Source: Botrytis cinerea B05.10
Taxonomy: Eukaryota > Ascomycota > Leotiomycetes > Helotiales > Sclerotiniaceae
Length of the DNA: 64,000 bases
Assembly (NCBI RefSeq): GCF_000143535.2
Contig: NC_037320.1
Location: forward strand, 1,550,001-1,614,000
Reading direction: 5' to 3'
Shown: positions 1 to 10,519 of the stretch, piece by piece
How positions within the stretch are numbered: the stretch's first letter is position 1
How the letters are laid out: every line of letters begins with the position of its first letter
Made by a program: the position numbers and the translations under genes
The notes under the pieces: model-generated
What the model was told of the DNA's origin: nothing
What the model saw: the letters and a program-made list of their open reading frames with translations, nothing else
The model's database searches: none

Positions 1-33
1 TCTTTTCTTCTTTTCCAGTTTGATTTTCACAAT

Positions 34-2413
34 ATGCGTTTCAACGCAATATGCATAGCAGTCTGTCTGCTTCAATGTTCTCCTGCTGCCGTTGCCAAAC
101 CCCTCGGTACCACCCAATCAAGCCTGCAAGTGCCATTGGAGGACCTGGATACTACACACCATCAGCATGTTTCCTCCAAACGTCTGCATGGTAGATTCTT
201 GCACATTACAGGTGGGGCTAAATCACTATTTCGCCATTCAATGTTCCTGCACGATGCTCATTTATTACAGATTTACATCAAGATCCTCACTACAAAGTAT
301 TCTCTTCCACCGACGAAGATGATGCTTGCCACAGAGGCAAAGGAACCGCTGGAACATACGGAGCGGAAACCTCGGATTGCGATACGCCTCCTACCCTTAT
401 AGACGCGACTTTTAAATGGATAAAGGAAAATGTGAGGGATAACGTGGATTTTGTTGTATGGACAGGGGACAGGTTGGTTCTGCTTTTACGAGCAGCCAAT
501 CGTCGCAACGACGATTTGGCTTTGTGCGAGGAGAGATGCTGATTCAGAATAGTGCACGACATGACAGCGACGAAAAGATTCCTAGAGTTCAAGACGAGGT
601 CCTCGATACGAATAGAAAGATCGCAGATAAATTCCTGGAGACTTTCGGCGATGGGCACGATTTGTCGATTCCGGTTATATCAACATTTGGCAATAACGAT
701 ATCCTTCCACATAACATTTTACTTTCGGGTCCGAATAAATGGTTGAAGACGTACACAGATATATGGGATAAATTCATACCAGAAGAACAGAGACACGGGT
801 TTCAACGAGGAGGATGGTATTACGTCGAGGTTATTCCTAAGAAATTGGCCGTCTTCAGTCTTAATACTTTATACTTTTTCAGCCATAATGCTGCCGTGGA
901 TGGTTGCGCATTGCGCTCAGAGCCAGGATACGAGCATATGGAATGGCTTCGAATTCAACTACAATTTATGCGCGACCGCGGAATGAAAGTTATCCTTACT
1001 GGACATGTACCTCCTGCTCGAACAGACAGCAAATCACTGTGGGATGAAACCTGTTGGCAAAAATATACCTTGTGGCTCCAGCAGTATCGGGATATTATTA
1101 TCGGAGGTTTATTTGGGCACATGAATATTGATCATTTCATGATACACGACACTAAAGATATTGATCTCTTATTATTTGACGGCAAATCTGTTGCGCCTCC
1201 TCGCGCGCTGATGGACGACGAGTTTACAATTTCATCTGCTGGAGATTACTTGGATGATCTTCGAGAAGATTGGTCTGGATTACCTAATCCAAAACACCTC
1301 CCGATTCCCATGGACACTAAAGAGGAAGAGTTGGACTACTCAGAGTCGGATAAAGATCCAAAGAAAAAGAAAAAGTCCAAGAAGGACAAGAAGAGAGACA
1401 AAAAGAAGAAAGAGCTCAAGAAGTTTGGAGGTCCATGGGGTGAAAGATTTGTGATAACACACGTTGGGCCGAGTATTGTGCCCAATTACTTTCCTACTCT
1501 TCGGGTCATTGAGTACAATATTACGGGGTTGGACAACTTGCCGACTTGGTCCAATTCAGTTGTGAGCAGTGATGAGCAAATTGATTGGCTTGATCAAGAA
1601 GAAGAGGGTCAATTCAACGTCGATACCGTTGAGGATTTGATTTACATAGACAATGGCGATGTCTCTATCGAGAAAAAGAGGAAGCATCAGAAAGACAAGA
1701 AGAAGTTCAAGAACCCGACGCCGTCCAATCCAGGATTCATTATTCCTTCGCCTCCTTCAAAAGACGCGCCTCCGGGACCTGCATATTCTCCTCAAAGTCT
1801 AACGTTACTTGGGTATACTCAATATTTTGCCAATTTGACCTACATCAACAACCTTGAACTGAAATCAGAGAGATCCGACGACGAGATTGATGTGGAGAAG
1901 TGGCGTAAGGGTAAACATGGCGGAAAGGTTCCAAAGGATGATGACCCAAACCCACACGCCTTTCATTATCAAGTCGAGTATGACACTTTCACGGATCCAA
2001 TTTATAAATTGAAAGATATGACAGTCAAAAGTTATCTCAAGCTCGCTCACAGGATTGGAAAGTACAAGCCACAAAAGGGGGATCGCGTTAAGGATGGAGA
2101 AATTCTTGCAGAATCCAATGTCTACGAAGATGATGAGAGTAGTGAGAATGATGACAAGAAACGAATTTCTATCTCCGAGAACGAGACTGTTGAAGATGCC
2201 GAGGATCATGATATCGATGCAGAAAAGAAGAAGAAGAAGCACAAGAAAAAGAAGCATCATCGCAAAGAGAAGAATAGAGTTTGGCTCAGCTTCGTTCAGC
2301 GTGCTTTTGTCGGTACATTAGATAAGGCTGATATCAAATCCTTTGATGATGTTCAAGAACCATTGGTTGCTATTCCAGAAAATGGAGAAGGGCCACATAG
2401 TTTGGAATTGTAA
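34..2413 (+). CDS. PPN1: Endopolyphosphatase (vacuolar, Ppn1 type)
   Basis: Metal-dependent enzyme that cuts internal bonds of inorganic polyphosphate; in yeast Ppn1 acts in the vacuole. I read three exons, 34-211, 271-472 and 553-2413, giving 746 aa with every junction in frame. The N-terminus is a hydrophobic signal or anchor segment (about residues 1-21). Calcineurin-like metallophosphoesterase motifs appear in order: DLH at D60-H62 (created by the first splice), GDSARHD at about 125-131 (created by the second splice), GNND, GHVPP and GHMNIDH. The second half has several lysine-rich stretches and an acidic, low-complexity C-terminus, as in fungal orthologues. The second intron uses a GTTGGT donor. 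The ATG lies 33 bases from the window edge, so the promoter is not visible. Family assignment is firm; vacuolar location is inferred from yeast. Confidence 0.93.
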
Positions 2414-3109
2414 TGTTCTTTTAGCGTACATGGATTGGAGTTGCATCAGAGACTGGGTTGGAGTTTGGTTATTTTACTTGTCTTGCATTTATACCACTAC
2501 GATGGAAACAAAACGTGCAATTGGAGTTCGGTATTGTGCATGGACTATTACACCTCAAATGAGGATGTGGTATGCATTATGGAGCGGTGCGTAAGAATAT
2601 GATATGGCACCGTGGAGTTCTGGTTTTATGGTTCAGATGAGTGTATGGATGACGGTATCGCAGTAGCATGAATACTATTCATCCAATTCTTTCTCTCACG
2701 ATACCTAGATAGTCTTCCTATGAAAGCCTAGATTGAGGCAAGATTTTACGACCTCACGATTTTCCTCAAGCTTCTTTATGGTGATGACCAATTTTTCAGT
2801 TCGAATTGGTCCTTCAATGTACATGTTCAATTTGCTAAATTGGTTGATACTACGACTAATCAATCAGACGATCAATCCCCATTTGAAGATGCATATTTAG
2901 ATCCCGAAACTTCAAATCCCGATGTAGTATTTACAGACGCAACGCAACCATTTCCAAGTTGGAGTAAGCACCTCGCAGTGTGGCAATTATGAATGACTTA
3001 TTATTCGATCGCTGGTATGATGTAGGACAGGGGTTTGGGGAGTTCTGGGATTGGGATCAAGTGAGGGAGGTGGGATGAATGACGACATGTGGGGTAGGTA
3101 GCTTTGGCT

Positions 3110-3137
3110 CCAATTGCAATTTGCAAATTGCAATTGG
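3110..3137. promoter_or_regulatory. Perfect 28-bp palindrome with CCAAT ends
   Basis: Each base of this stretch pairs with its mirror position: it begins CCAATTGC and ends GCAATTGG, with TTTGCAAA at the centre. The outer CCAAT and ATTGG are CCAAT-box cores on opposite strands. It lies about 370 bp upstream of the cyanamide hydratase ATG. A dimeric regulator site, a CCAAT-complex site or a cruciform are possible; function is inferred only. Confidence 0.55.
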
Positions 3138-3255
3138 CAGTACACAACACGTGTGGAAAATGATCTCGATGACGAATAGGCACATTAAGAATTTGAAGTA
3201 CAGGAATCCGGATTTATAAGCTACCGGCATATGAGCTGTAGCTTTACTTGTACCG

Positions 3256-3297
3256 TACCGGCCGGTAAAGCATCTTAACCGAATGCCGAGATCGGCA
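3256..3297. promoter_or_regulatory. Paired CCG/CGG dyads, possible zinc-cluster regulator sites
   Basis: Two symmetric elements lie 29 bp apart centre to centre. At 3256-3267 is the 12-bp perfect palindrome TACCGGCCGGTA. At 3284-3297 are 6-bp arms TGCCGA and TCGGCA around GA, giving CCG-N4-CGG. Inverted CCG/CGG triplets are the usual target form for Zn2Cys6 dimers. The pair sits 208-249 bp upstream of the cyanamide hydratase ATG. Confidence 0.45.
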
Positions 3298-3504
3298 AAA
3301 CATTCCTCGGGTTAGCTTCTAGAACTTGGAACCCCTCATTCCACTCATTCATAAGAAGGAGAGCTCCCTCTCCCTTCAATTAATATCTAGGTAGTACCTT
3401 TTCTATTTCAATATCTCATTTTCCATTAACACATTAACTACACGCATACATACATATACACGACACAACAATATCCCCAACCATCAATCTAAACTATCCA
3501 AACC

Positions 3505-4389
3505 ATGACCTATGAACGTCAACGCGCAGTCGAGTCCTACGGCTGGACATCTGTCCCCGCATCTCTTTCTGAGCTCATCCAATCCTCTTCTTCAGCCTCT
3601 AACTCCGCTTCCGCGCTCAAATTCTCCGATCTCCCTTTCCCTACTTCCCCTCTCGTAAAGAGCGTTCAGGAATACGCACGCACCGAATTACCCCAAGAAA
3701 CCTTCCACCACTCTATGCGCGTCTACCACTACGGTGTTGCGATTCTCATCCACGCATTCCCAAACTGGACCTCTATCGACGCCGCATCTAGTAAATTTCT
3801 CGAAAGCTACGCACTCACGGCTCTTCTCCACGATATCGGGACCGTGCCGAGACATTTGCAGGAGACGCTGATGAGTTTTGATATTTACGGAGGGTTTATT
3901 GCAGATGGGGTATTACGGGATGCGGGCGCGGTGAGAGAACAGCGGGAGTTGGTTGTGGAGGGGATAATCCGACATCAGGATTTGGGAGAGGTGGGGACGC
4001 AGACGAGGCTTGGGGGGTTGGTGCAGTTAGCGACGGTTTTTGATAATATGGGGGATAATGCGCAGTTGGTGCACGAGGGGACGATTGAGAATGTGGTGAG
4101 GGAGTGGCCGAGATTGGGGTGGAGTATGTATCATCTTTTTTCTTATGCGTCTTTTTTTTTTGGTCCTTGGGAAGGATTGTGGGATGTTTGATGCGGGTTG
4201 GAGATATGGGAAGTCATGTGGGAAAATAGAAGTGCGGATGCTAATTTGGCGGTGCCAATAGGTAAATGTTTCTCGCATACGATTGAGCAGGAAAATGCTT
4301 TGAAACCATGGGCTCATTCGACACATTTGGGAGTGAGGGATTTCCCCGATGGAGTGCGGGGAAACAAGTTGATGGAGAAATGGGACTGA
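3505..4389 (+). CDS. Cyanamide hydratase (HD-domain)
   Basis: Predicted to hydrate cyanamide to urea in the cytosol (EC 4.2.1.69), a fungal detoxification activity that also frees nitrogen. Two exons, 3505-4123 and 4262-4389, encode 248 aa; the 138-nt intron restores Ser in GWSKCF. HD-superfamily metal ligands are present: H68/H69 in TFHHS, H109-D110 in LLHDIG, H157 in IIRHQD and D180 in VFDNMG. The exon 2 tail (LKPWAH, then GVRGNKLM) matches the C-terminal signature of fungal cyanamide hydratases such as yeast Ddi2/Ddi3. The promoter contains symmetric elements. Codon choice is C-ending up to about 3845 and G-ending after it. Assignment is firm; substrate is by family. Confidence 0.9.
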
Positions 4390-4711
4390 GAGTGAGGGTG
4401 TTCTAACAGGAATCAGGCGAGTGAGGGACGAGTAGGGGTGAGTACCTAGTGTTATGATGGGTGAGGAATTACAAGTGAATGAATACTGAAACGAAACAAT
4501 GAGACAAAGGCAGAGGACAAAAATGGAACTCAAAAGTTGCACAGGAAAGGAGTAATGGCTTGGAAAAATAAAAGATGTCTACAGACAGATTGGGTTTTGC
4601 GATCTCAATGACATTAAGGATGGTAGCAAAAAAATATCCATCTTCCTTCCCCACACCAAGTTCCCCCAAGATATCTTGAAACCCCACGACGATCATCAAC
4701 AAATCAAGCAA
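4390..4711. other. Short intergenic stretch
   Basis: Probable 3'UTR of cyanamide hydratase and the 5' flank of the tRNA gene. Open frames on the minus strand here look non-coding. Confidence 0.55.
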
Positions 4712-4792
4712 GGCGTCGTGACGGAGTGGTTAACGTGATTGACTAGAAATCAATTCCTTTCGGGGGCGCATGTTCGAATCATGCCGACGTCG
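4712..4792 (+). tRNA. tRNA-Ser (anticodon AGA)
   Basis: An 81-nt class II cloverleaf can be folded by eye. The acceptor strands GGCGTCG (4712-4718) and CGACGTC (4785-4791) pair with one G-T wobble. The anticodon stem 4738-4742/4750-4754 closes a seven-base loop with AGA at 4745-4747. A long variable arm, typical of serine tRNAs, precedes the T arm GCATG-TTCGAAT-CATGC. There is no anticodon-loop intron. A five-T run follows six bases downstream as a Pol III stop. Confidence 0.93.
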
Positions 4793-4797
4793 ATATC

Positions 4798-4802
4798 TTT
4801 TT
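4798..4802 (+). terminator. Pol III T-run after tRNA-Ser
   Basis: Five consecutive T residues just downstream of the tRNA, the usual RNA polymerase III termination signal. Confidence 0.7.
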
Positions 4803-6520
4803 GCCCATCTACCTACTATCCCTTATCACCGTAATTTTTACACATCTCCCACCCCAATTCTTCATCCATGTACACTCAAAACCAGCCGATCGATCTCTCA
4901 GTATCAGCATCGGTATTCTCTTTTAACCCTCTCCCTTCAAATCCGTACATACCACGTCGTACCTATCAAGCTTTTGTGGATAGCTAGGTATGGATAGGTA
5001 TGGACGTGTCTCATTTGCTGTAAGCGGAGATGTGGATGAGGGAAATGAGAAAAATGTGGATTCGGCAGTGAAAACTTCAACGAGCGGTGGAAATGAAGAT
5101 CCGTTCTCACATTACTTATTATTTATCCAGGGGGGGCCAAGCGAGATCAGATCGGATCCACCTACCCGGATGAAGGGACCAAAAATGTTGAAAATTATGT
5201 ATACTCTTGTGAATTTCTTGTATCGAATCGGGTTACTGTGAAATTGAATTGGGAGTTTCATAGATGAAGTATGTATTTATAAGTTTTGGATTTAATATAG
5301 CTAGTTTGGTATTATCATAAGATGTTGAAATATCAGGGGCCTTAACATATATCTCTTTTTGAGAGACTTAAACGTGCCGCTTTTTTCGGCGACACGGGGC
5401 CACCTTTCACCTCGACTCCCGGCACTAACTTACAACCCATTTTCCTGTACCATAACCGAGCTTGACGAATATCCTCATGCCCTGTTTCTGTAATTAAGCA
5501 CTTGTGTGTAAATAATTTCCGATTATGTTTCTGCTTTTCCGAATACCGAGACGCGAGATGGTTCTGGAGTGTGGAATTATGTTAAATACAGAGGATGTGA
5601 TATCGAGGAAATGAGGATGAAGAGGGGAGGGGTTGTTCGATGGATAATACAATTTCAAACCCTTGGTCTCGGTGTAGATTCACTGACATAGAAGAGATCT
5701 GCTTCCATCTCATCAGCCAGCTACTGGTCTCAGAACGTCCAAGGCTGATTTCAACATGTTCATTGTATCCATTGCCTACCTAACAACTGATGTTCCGAAG
5801 ATGTCGCATGAGACATGGATAGACAATGAGTATCAGATCGATCCAAACAAGTATGAACTACTGTGAAGTATACAGGGCAACGTCTATCAAACATGAAGAC
5901 CTTTTTAGAAAGGATTGTTCCTTGCGTCTGAAAAATTGGATACAAACGTAGCACTCTTGTGTAGCGCAGTGGCATAGAAAGCCGAGCCATGAATCGATAT
6001 GTGTTCCATACGCCAATGCATCATCTGAACGTCTTTGATCATGAATCTCTCGACTAAGGTATTTTGGCGGGCCGTCAAGAAACATGGCGATCTTATTGGG
6101 ATTAAACCACCAATGGACGCATTGTTAGTTGAACTGGCACTGTGATTAAGGGTCCATTGACCAACTATGAACCTATACTTCGTCAGTTGGCCTCCATTCT
6201 TGAGTACCGTGAAATTTCACAACACTTTTGTGGTTGTGTTGTGCAGTTGAGGCGAAGGGTGGAATAGAGTTCTGGGATGTCAAATCGCTGACAGCTATGC
6301 TCATAAAAGTTGTGAAATTCATAGGTGAATTCCCGAACAAGATCAGAGCATTCTCTAGACACTTGGATAGTCTAAACCCAAGAAAATAACACTATAACTC
6401 GGTGGTCAACTTTGATTTGAGCAAGCGAATATCAAATTTAGAAAGCGAATGACAAAATGACAGCATAAGAATGGGTGGCTTCGCGCCGTCATCTGCACAG
6501 ATAACCAGACAATTTGATGC
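4803..6520. other. Intergenic region, no gene recognised
   Basis: I see no convincing coding exon. Minus-strand frames at 5760-6085, one of which opens with an ATG at 6085 and runs 75 codons, match nothing I know. An 8-bp inverted repeat (CAATGGAC near 6110 and GTCCATTG near 6152) is the only structure noticed. Confidence 0.5.
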
Positions 6521-7891
6521 TCATGCAATAACAATGCTATCTACAGCCATCTTAGCTATTTTAAGGATCTCCAAGCACCCCCTTGTTTTCTCCCCATAGC
6601 ATTGCCTGGCCGTCGAATCTGTAACATTCAAATCTGGGAAGTGGTCATGCTCACGCGATCGCACGCCCGCAGCAACTTGTGCATCCAAGATATTGTGACG
6701 AGCGTTTTGCCTTTGCTCCATCTCGGAAATGATATCTCTCAATCCTTTGTACTTGAATCCAGGTTGATCATGGCCATAGATGTCAGCTCGCAACAAAGCT
6801 CTTACGGTAGTTCGCCACTCTGCCGGTTGCATTTCTCTATCTGCCATTGGTAATGCGTTACCTATGCATTCCACTGCCTCGTGAATTGGTCTTTGGTGCT
6901 CGCATAATCCACCATATTCAAGATATCTAAAGATTTTGGTCTGCCCTTTGGCAATTGCCTCAGAAGTCGCTTCATCAACCATTTTTAGTAGACGGCCGTA
7001 TCCATTCGCTATGATAGGTAGTATAGTTCCGATGAGCATCGTATTCTGGAATGCCTCAATAGGGGGCGTGGGTGAAATTAACGCTATCGCACCACATGCA
7101 GGACACCAAATGGCTTTCGATGCCACAATACTAGCGCCACGAACTACCTTCAAAGCTTCATCGATTTCACTTGGGAACTGGTGCAGTGCTGATAATGATA
7201 AATACATTGATGATAAGCAGCTGCACTTATCGCCTGATATTGGAAAGGGGCCACCACTACCACTAGGCGAGGAAGAGGAAGGATTTGACCCCGTTGATAA
7301 TTCAGCTTCTTGGTTGGCTTCAGGCTGAGTTTCACTCAGGTTTTCCACATTCATATTACTAAAGTCGATGGGAGCAGGGTCCGGCATATCACGGTTTCCA
7401 AACTGCCATATATTCCGGCCATCACCTGCATTTGAGGCCCAGATAGGATGTGGGGTGTCCAGAGGGAGAGCTTGTTGGAATTGCTGGGCAGGATCAAATT
7501 CATTGAAATTTGAATTAGTATAATATGGTTCAGCAAAATGGTTATCATCGAAATTGTAATGTTCATCGCCAAAGAAAGGGAGCAATGTGCCATCATCGAG
7601 AAGAGGTTGTAGGCTGTTTGGTGTATTGGGCGGTTCATCTCTAATAGCTTCGATAAATTGACGCTTTCTTGGTCTTCCCATTTGTTTCTGTTGAGAGTAA
7701 TGACATGATATGTTTTCTCGCACACATCTTTCACATCCGTTAGGGTCCTTTGAGCATGCAAGTTTCCTGGTTCCTATATCCAATCAGTAGTTGTGCAGAG
7801 GATGGTGCTTTCTAGTTCTAGGTAACTCACTGCACTCATCACAAGCCCGATGTTTTGCCGTAGCATCCTTTTGTTTACCTGTTGAATCCAT
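6521..7891 (-). CDS. Zn2Cys6 transcription factor, AflR-like
   Basis: Nuclear DNA-binding regulator. Two exons on the minus strand, 7891-7831 and 7773-6521, give 437 aa. The splice falls inside the zinc cluster and creates Arg21. The cluster is complete: C17-x2-C20-x6-C27-x6-C34-x2-C37-x6-C44, followed by a basic linker GRPRKR. The middle region has an acidic, Asn/Pro-rich stretch. A Cys-containing helical block beginning CSCLSSMYLSLSALHQ, with a later CPACGA, is the pattern of AflR-type regulators of secondary-metabolite clusters. No biosynthetic genes lie next to it; neighbours are a tRNA and ERB1. Target genes are therefore unknown. The domain call is firm, the AflR likeness moderate. Confidence 0.87.
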
Positions 7892-8177
7892 TACTACGAG
7901 AATCACCTTGCCAATGAACAGAAGTGTGAATTCAGACAACTGATGAAGTAAAATGGTCTCAATTCAATGCACAGATGGTGAATAGTTGTTTCTGACTGTA
8001 AATATGTAGGACAGGGTTCGAGAGGCTCAAAAGAGGCTACAGACCATGCTCCAGAGCAAAGAACGCGCTAAGATAACAACCTCCGATAAGCCCTTCAACC
8101 AATTTTTCCAGGAAAAAAAATCTAATAAAGCTTTCAGATTCTAAACAGTGTCCAAACTATTGCAAATTCTTGTAACA

Positions 8178-10519
8178 ATGGCACCTCCAACAAACCAACG
8201 AAAGCGCAAAGCTGTTACCCGAGATGAACCTGAGATATCCGATGTCGAATCTGAGGCAGAATTTGGCGATGGAATTTTAGAAGGCATCTTGTCGCAAAGT
8301 GAAGATGAATCCGACGACAGCGCAGCAGAGGAGGACAGTGAAGACGAAGAAGATTTGGATGAGGAAGAGCTCGAGGCATTGGATAGTGACGAGGTACCCT
8401 CAGAGAATGGCGAGGGAGAAGGATCCATGACAAGAACTTCCCTCAACAAGATCAATGCCGACGAAGACGATGACAAGCCCAACTACACTGTGGTGAAGGA
8501 TGCTAATGGAGGAGAACGTTATGTTTATGAAGAGATAAACCCAGTCTACGACTCAGATGACTCAGATGCTCAAGAGCCAACTAATACTATTGGAAACATC
8601 CCATTGTCTTTCTATGATTCTTATCCTCACATTGGTTATGACATCAATGGAAAGAAAATTATGAGACCTGCAAAGGGTGAAGCACTTGATGCATTGCTGG
8701 ATAGTATCGATATTCCAAAGGGATGGACAGGTCTTACAGATCCTTCTACAGGCAAGCCCCTCAACTTGACTCAAGAGGAATTGGAGGTTCTGCGCAGAAT
8801 ACAAACAAATGAAGTTCCTGAAGATGGTTACGACCCATATCCTGTAAGCACTTCTTTCCATATCCAGGTTGTTATTGGACTAACTTGGTGTAGGATTACG
8901 TTCCATATTTCAGCGGCGTGGAGGAGATTATGCCTCTGAGCTCAGCTCCTGAGCCTAAACGACGTTTCTTGCCGTCCAAGCATGAAGCAAAACGAATCAT
9001 GAAGATTGTTCGGGCAATTCGAGAAGGTAGAATCTTACCATATAAACCACCACAAGAGCGCGAGGAAGAGGAAGAGGAACACCACTACGATATATGGCAG
9101 AACGAGGAGGCGCAACCAGATCACATCATGAAGATCCCAGCTCCAAAACCACCTCCACCAGGATACGATCTAAGTTACAATCCACCTCCTGAGTATCTCC
9201 CATCTAAAGCAGAAAGAAAGGAATGGGAAGCTACAGATCCTGAAGATAGAGAGAAGGAGTATCTACCAACAGCATATGACTCTTTACGAAAAGTGCCGGG
9301 ATATGACAAGTTTATCAATGAGAGGTTCGAACGTTCGCTTGATCTCTATTTGGCACCGCGAGTTCGCAAGAATAGGCTTAATATCGACCCTGCTTCTTTA
9401 CTTCCAAAGCTACCAAAACCAGAGGAGCTTAAGCCTTTCCCAACTGTCACGCAGACATTATTCCGTGGCCATGATGGTAGGGTGCGAAGCTTGGCCATTG
9501 ATCCATCTGGAACATGGCTGGCTACCGGTGGTGATGATGGTACTGTTCGTGTTTGGGAACTTTTGACTGGAAAACAACTCTGGAGTGCACAGATAGGAGA
9601 TGAGGAGGCAGTCAATGTTGTTAAGTGGCGCCCGGCGAAGGATGCTATCATACTTTCTGCCGCAGCTGGAGACGACATATTCCTCATGGTACCCACCATA
9701 ATTGATCCAGTTGCTGAGAGCAATAGCCGAGAATTGTTAGATGCTGGATTTGGTTATGCAACAAATGCCACCCAGGCACTTACGGCAAACGGACAGAAGA
9801 AAGAACCTGTCGCTACCTGGGCTCGTCCTACCTCACGCCTACAAGATGAAGGTGTACTAATCAAGATTACCGTAAGATCTACAGTCAAGGTTATTAATTG
9901 GCACCGAAGAGGTGACTTTTTTTCTACTGTATCTCCTACAGCTCAAAAGTCTGCCGTTGCAATTCACACACTCTCGAAACATCTCACACAAATTCCATTC
10001 AGACGTCTTCCCGGTATCGCCCAAACTGCTCAATTCCATCCCTCTCGGCCCATTTTCTTCGTTGCCACTCAACGCACAATCCGCAGTTACGACTTACAAA
10101 AACAAGAATTGGTCAAGATCATTCAACCTGGTGCTCGCTGGATCTCTTCTTTCGATATCCATCCTGGAGGTGACAATCTCATTGTTGGTTCCTATGATCG
10201 TCGTCTCTTATGGCATGATCTCGATCTTTCTACTCGCCCATACAAGACTATGCGTTTCCACAACAAAGCTATCAGAGCTGTCAAATACCATAAAGGTGGT
10301 CTTCCATTGTTTGCTGATGCTAGTGACGACGGAAGTTTGCAAATCTTCCACGGAAAGGTTGTAAGTGATGCGATGGAGAATGCCACTATCGTACCAGTGA
10401 AGGTTTTGAAGGGACACAAGGTCAAGAGCGCTTTAGGCGTCATGGATTTGGACTGGCATCCAAAGGAGCCTTGGCTTGTTAGTGCTGGTGCGGATGGTAC
10501 ATGTAGATTGTGGACTTAA
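8178..10519 (+). CDS. ERB1: Ribosome biogenesis protein ERB1 (BOP1)
   Basis: Nucleolar component of the PeBoW complex (Nop7-Erb1-Ytm1) needed for 27S pre-rRNA processing and 60S subunit assembly. Two exons, 8178-8843 and 8894-10519, give 763 aa; the intron is 50 nt. The ATG at 8178 ([11 protein letters not shown]) is preferred because the upstream open frame lacks an ATG. A strongly acidic N-terminus (residues about 15-110) precedes the BOP1NT domain (about 135-400, with [16 protein letters not shown]). A WD40 propeller starts near residue 411 ([19 protein letters not shown]) and runs to the C-terminal [10 protein letters not shown]. Length is close to yeast Erb1 (807 aa). Assignment is firm. 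Confidence 0.96.

Larger units (their letters stand above)
2414..3504. other. Intergenic region; promoter of cyanamide hydratase
   Basis: No coding exon seen. The first part is the probable 3'UTR of the endopolyphosphatase gene. The second part holds a perfect 28-bp palindrome (3110-3137) and two CCG/CGG dyads (3256-3297), annotated separately. Confidence 0.6.

Noticed and set aside
4027..4542. Minus-strand 171-codon frame
   Set aside because: Overlaps cyanamide hydratase exon 2 and its G-rich coding strand; no known motif.
5760..6085. Overlapping minus-strand frames between tRNA-Ser and the regulator
   Set aside because: One has an ATG at 6085 and several cysteines, but no family is recognisable and no exon partner is found.
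8141..8482. Minus-strand Ser-rich frame
   Set aside because: Antisense of the acidic N-terminus of ERB1.
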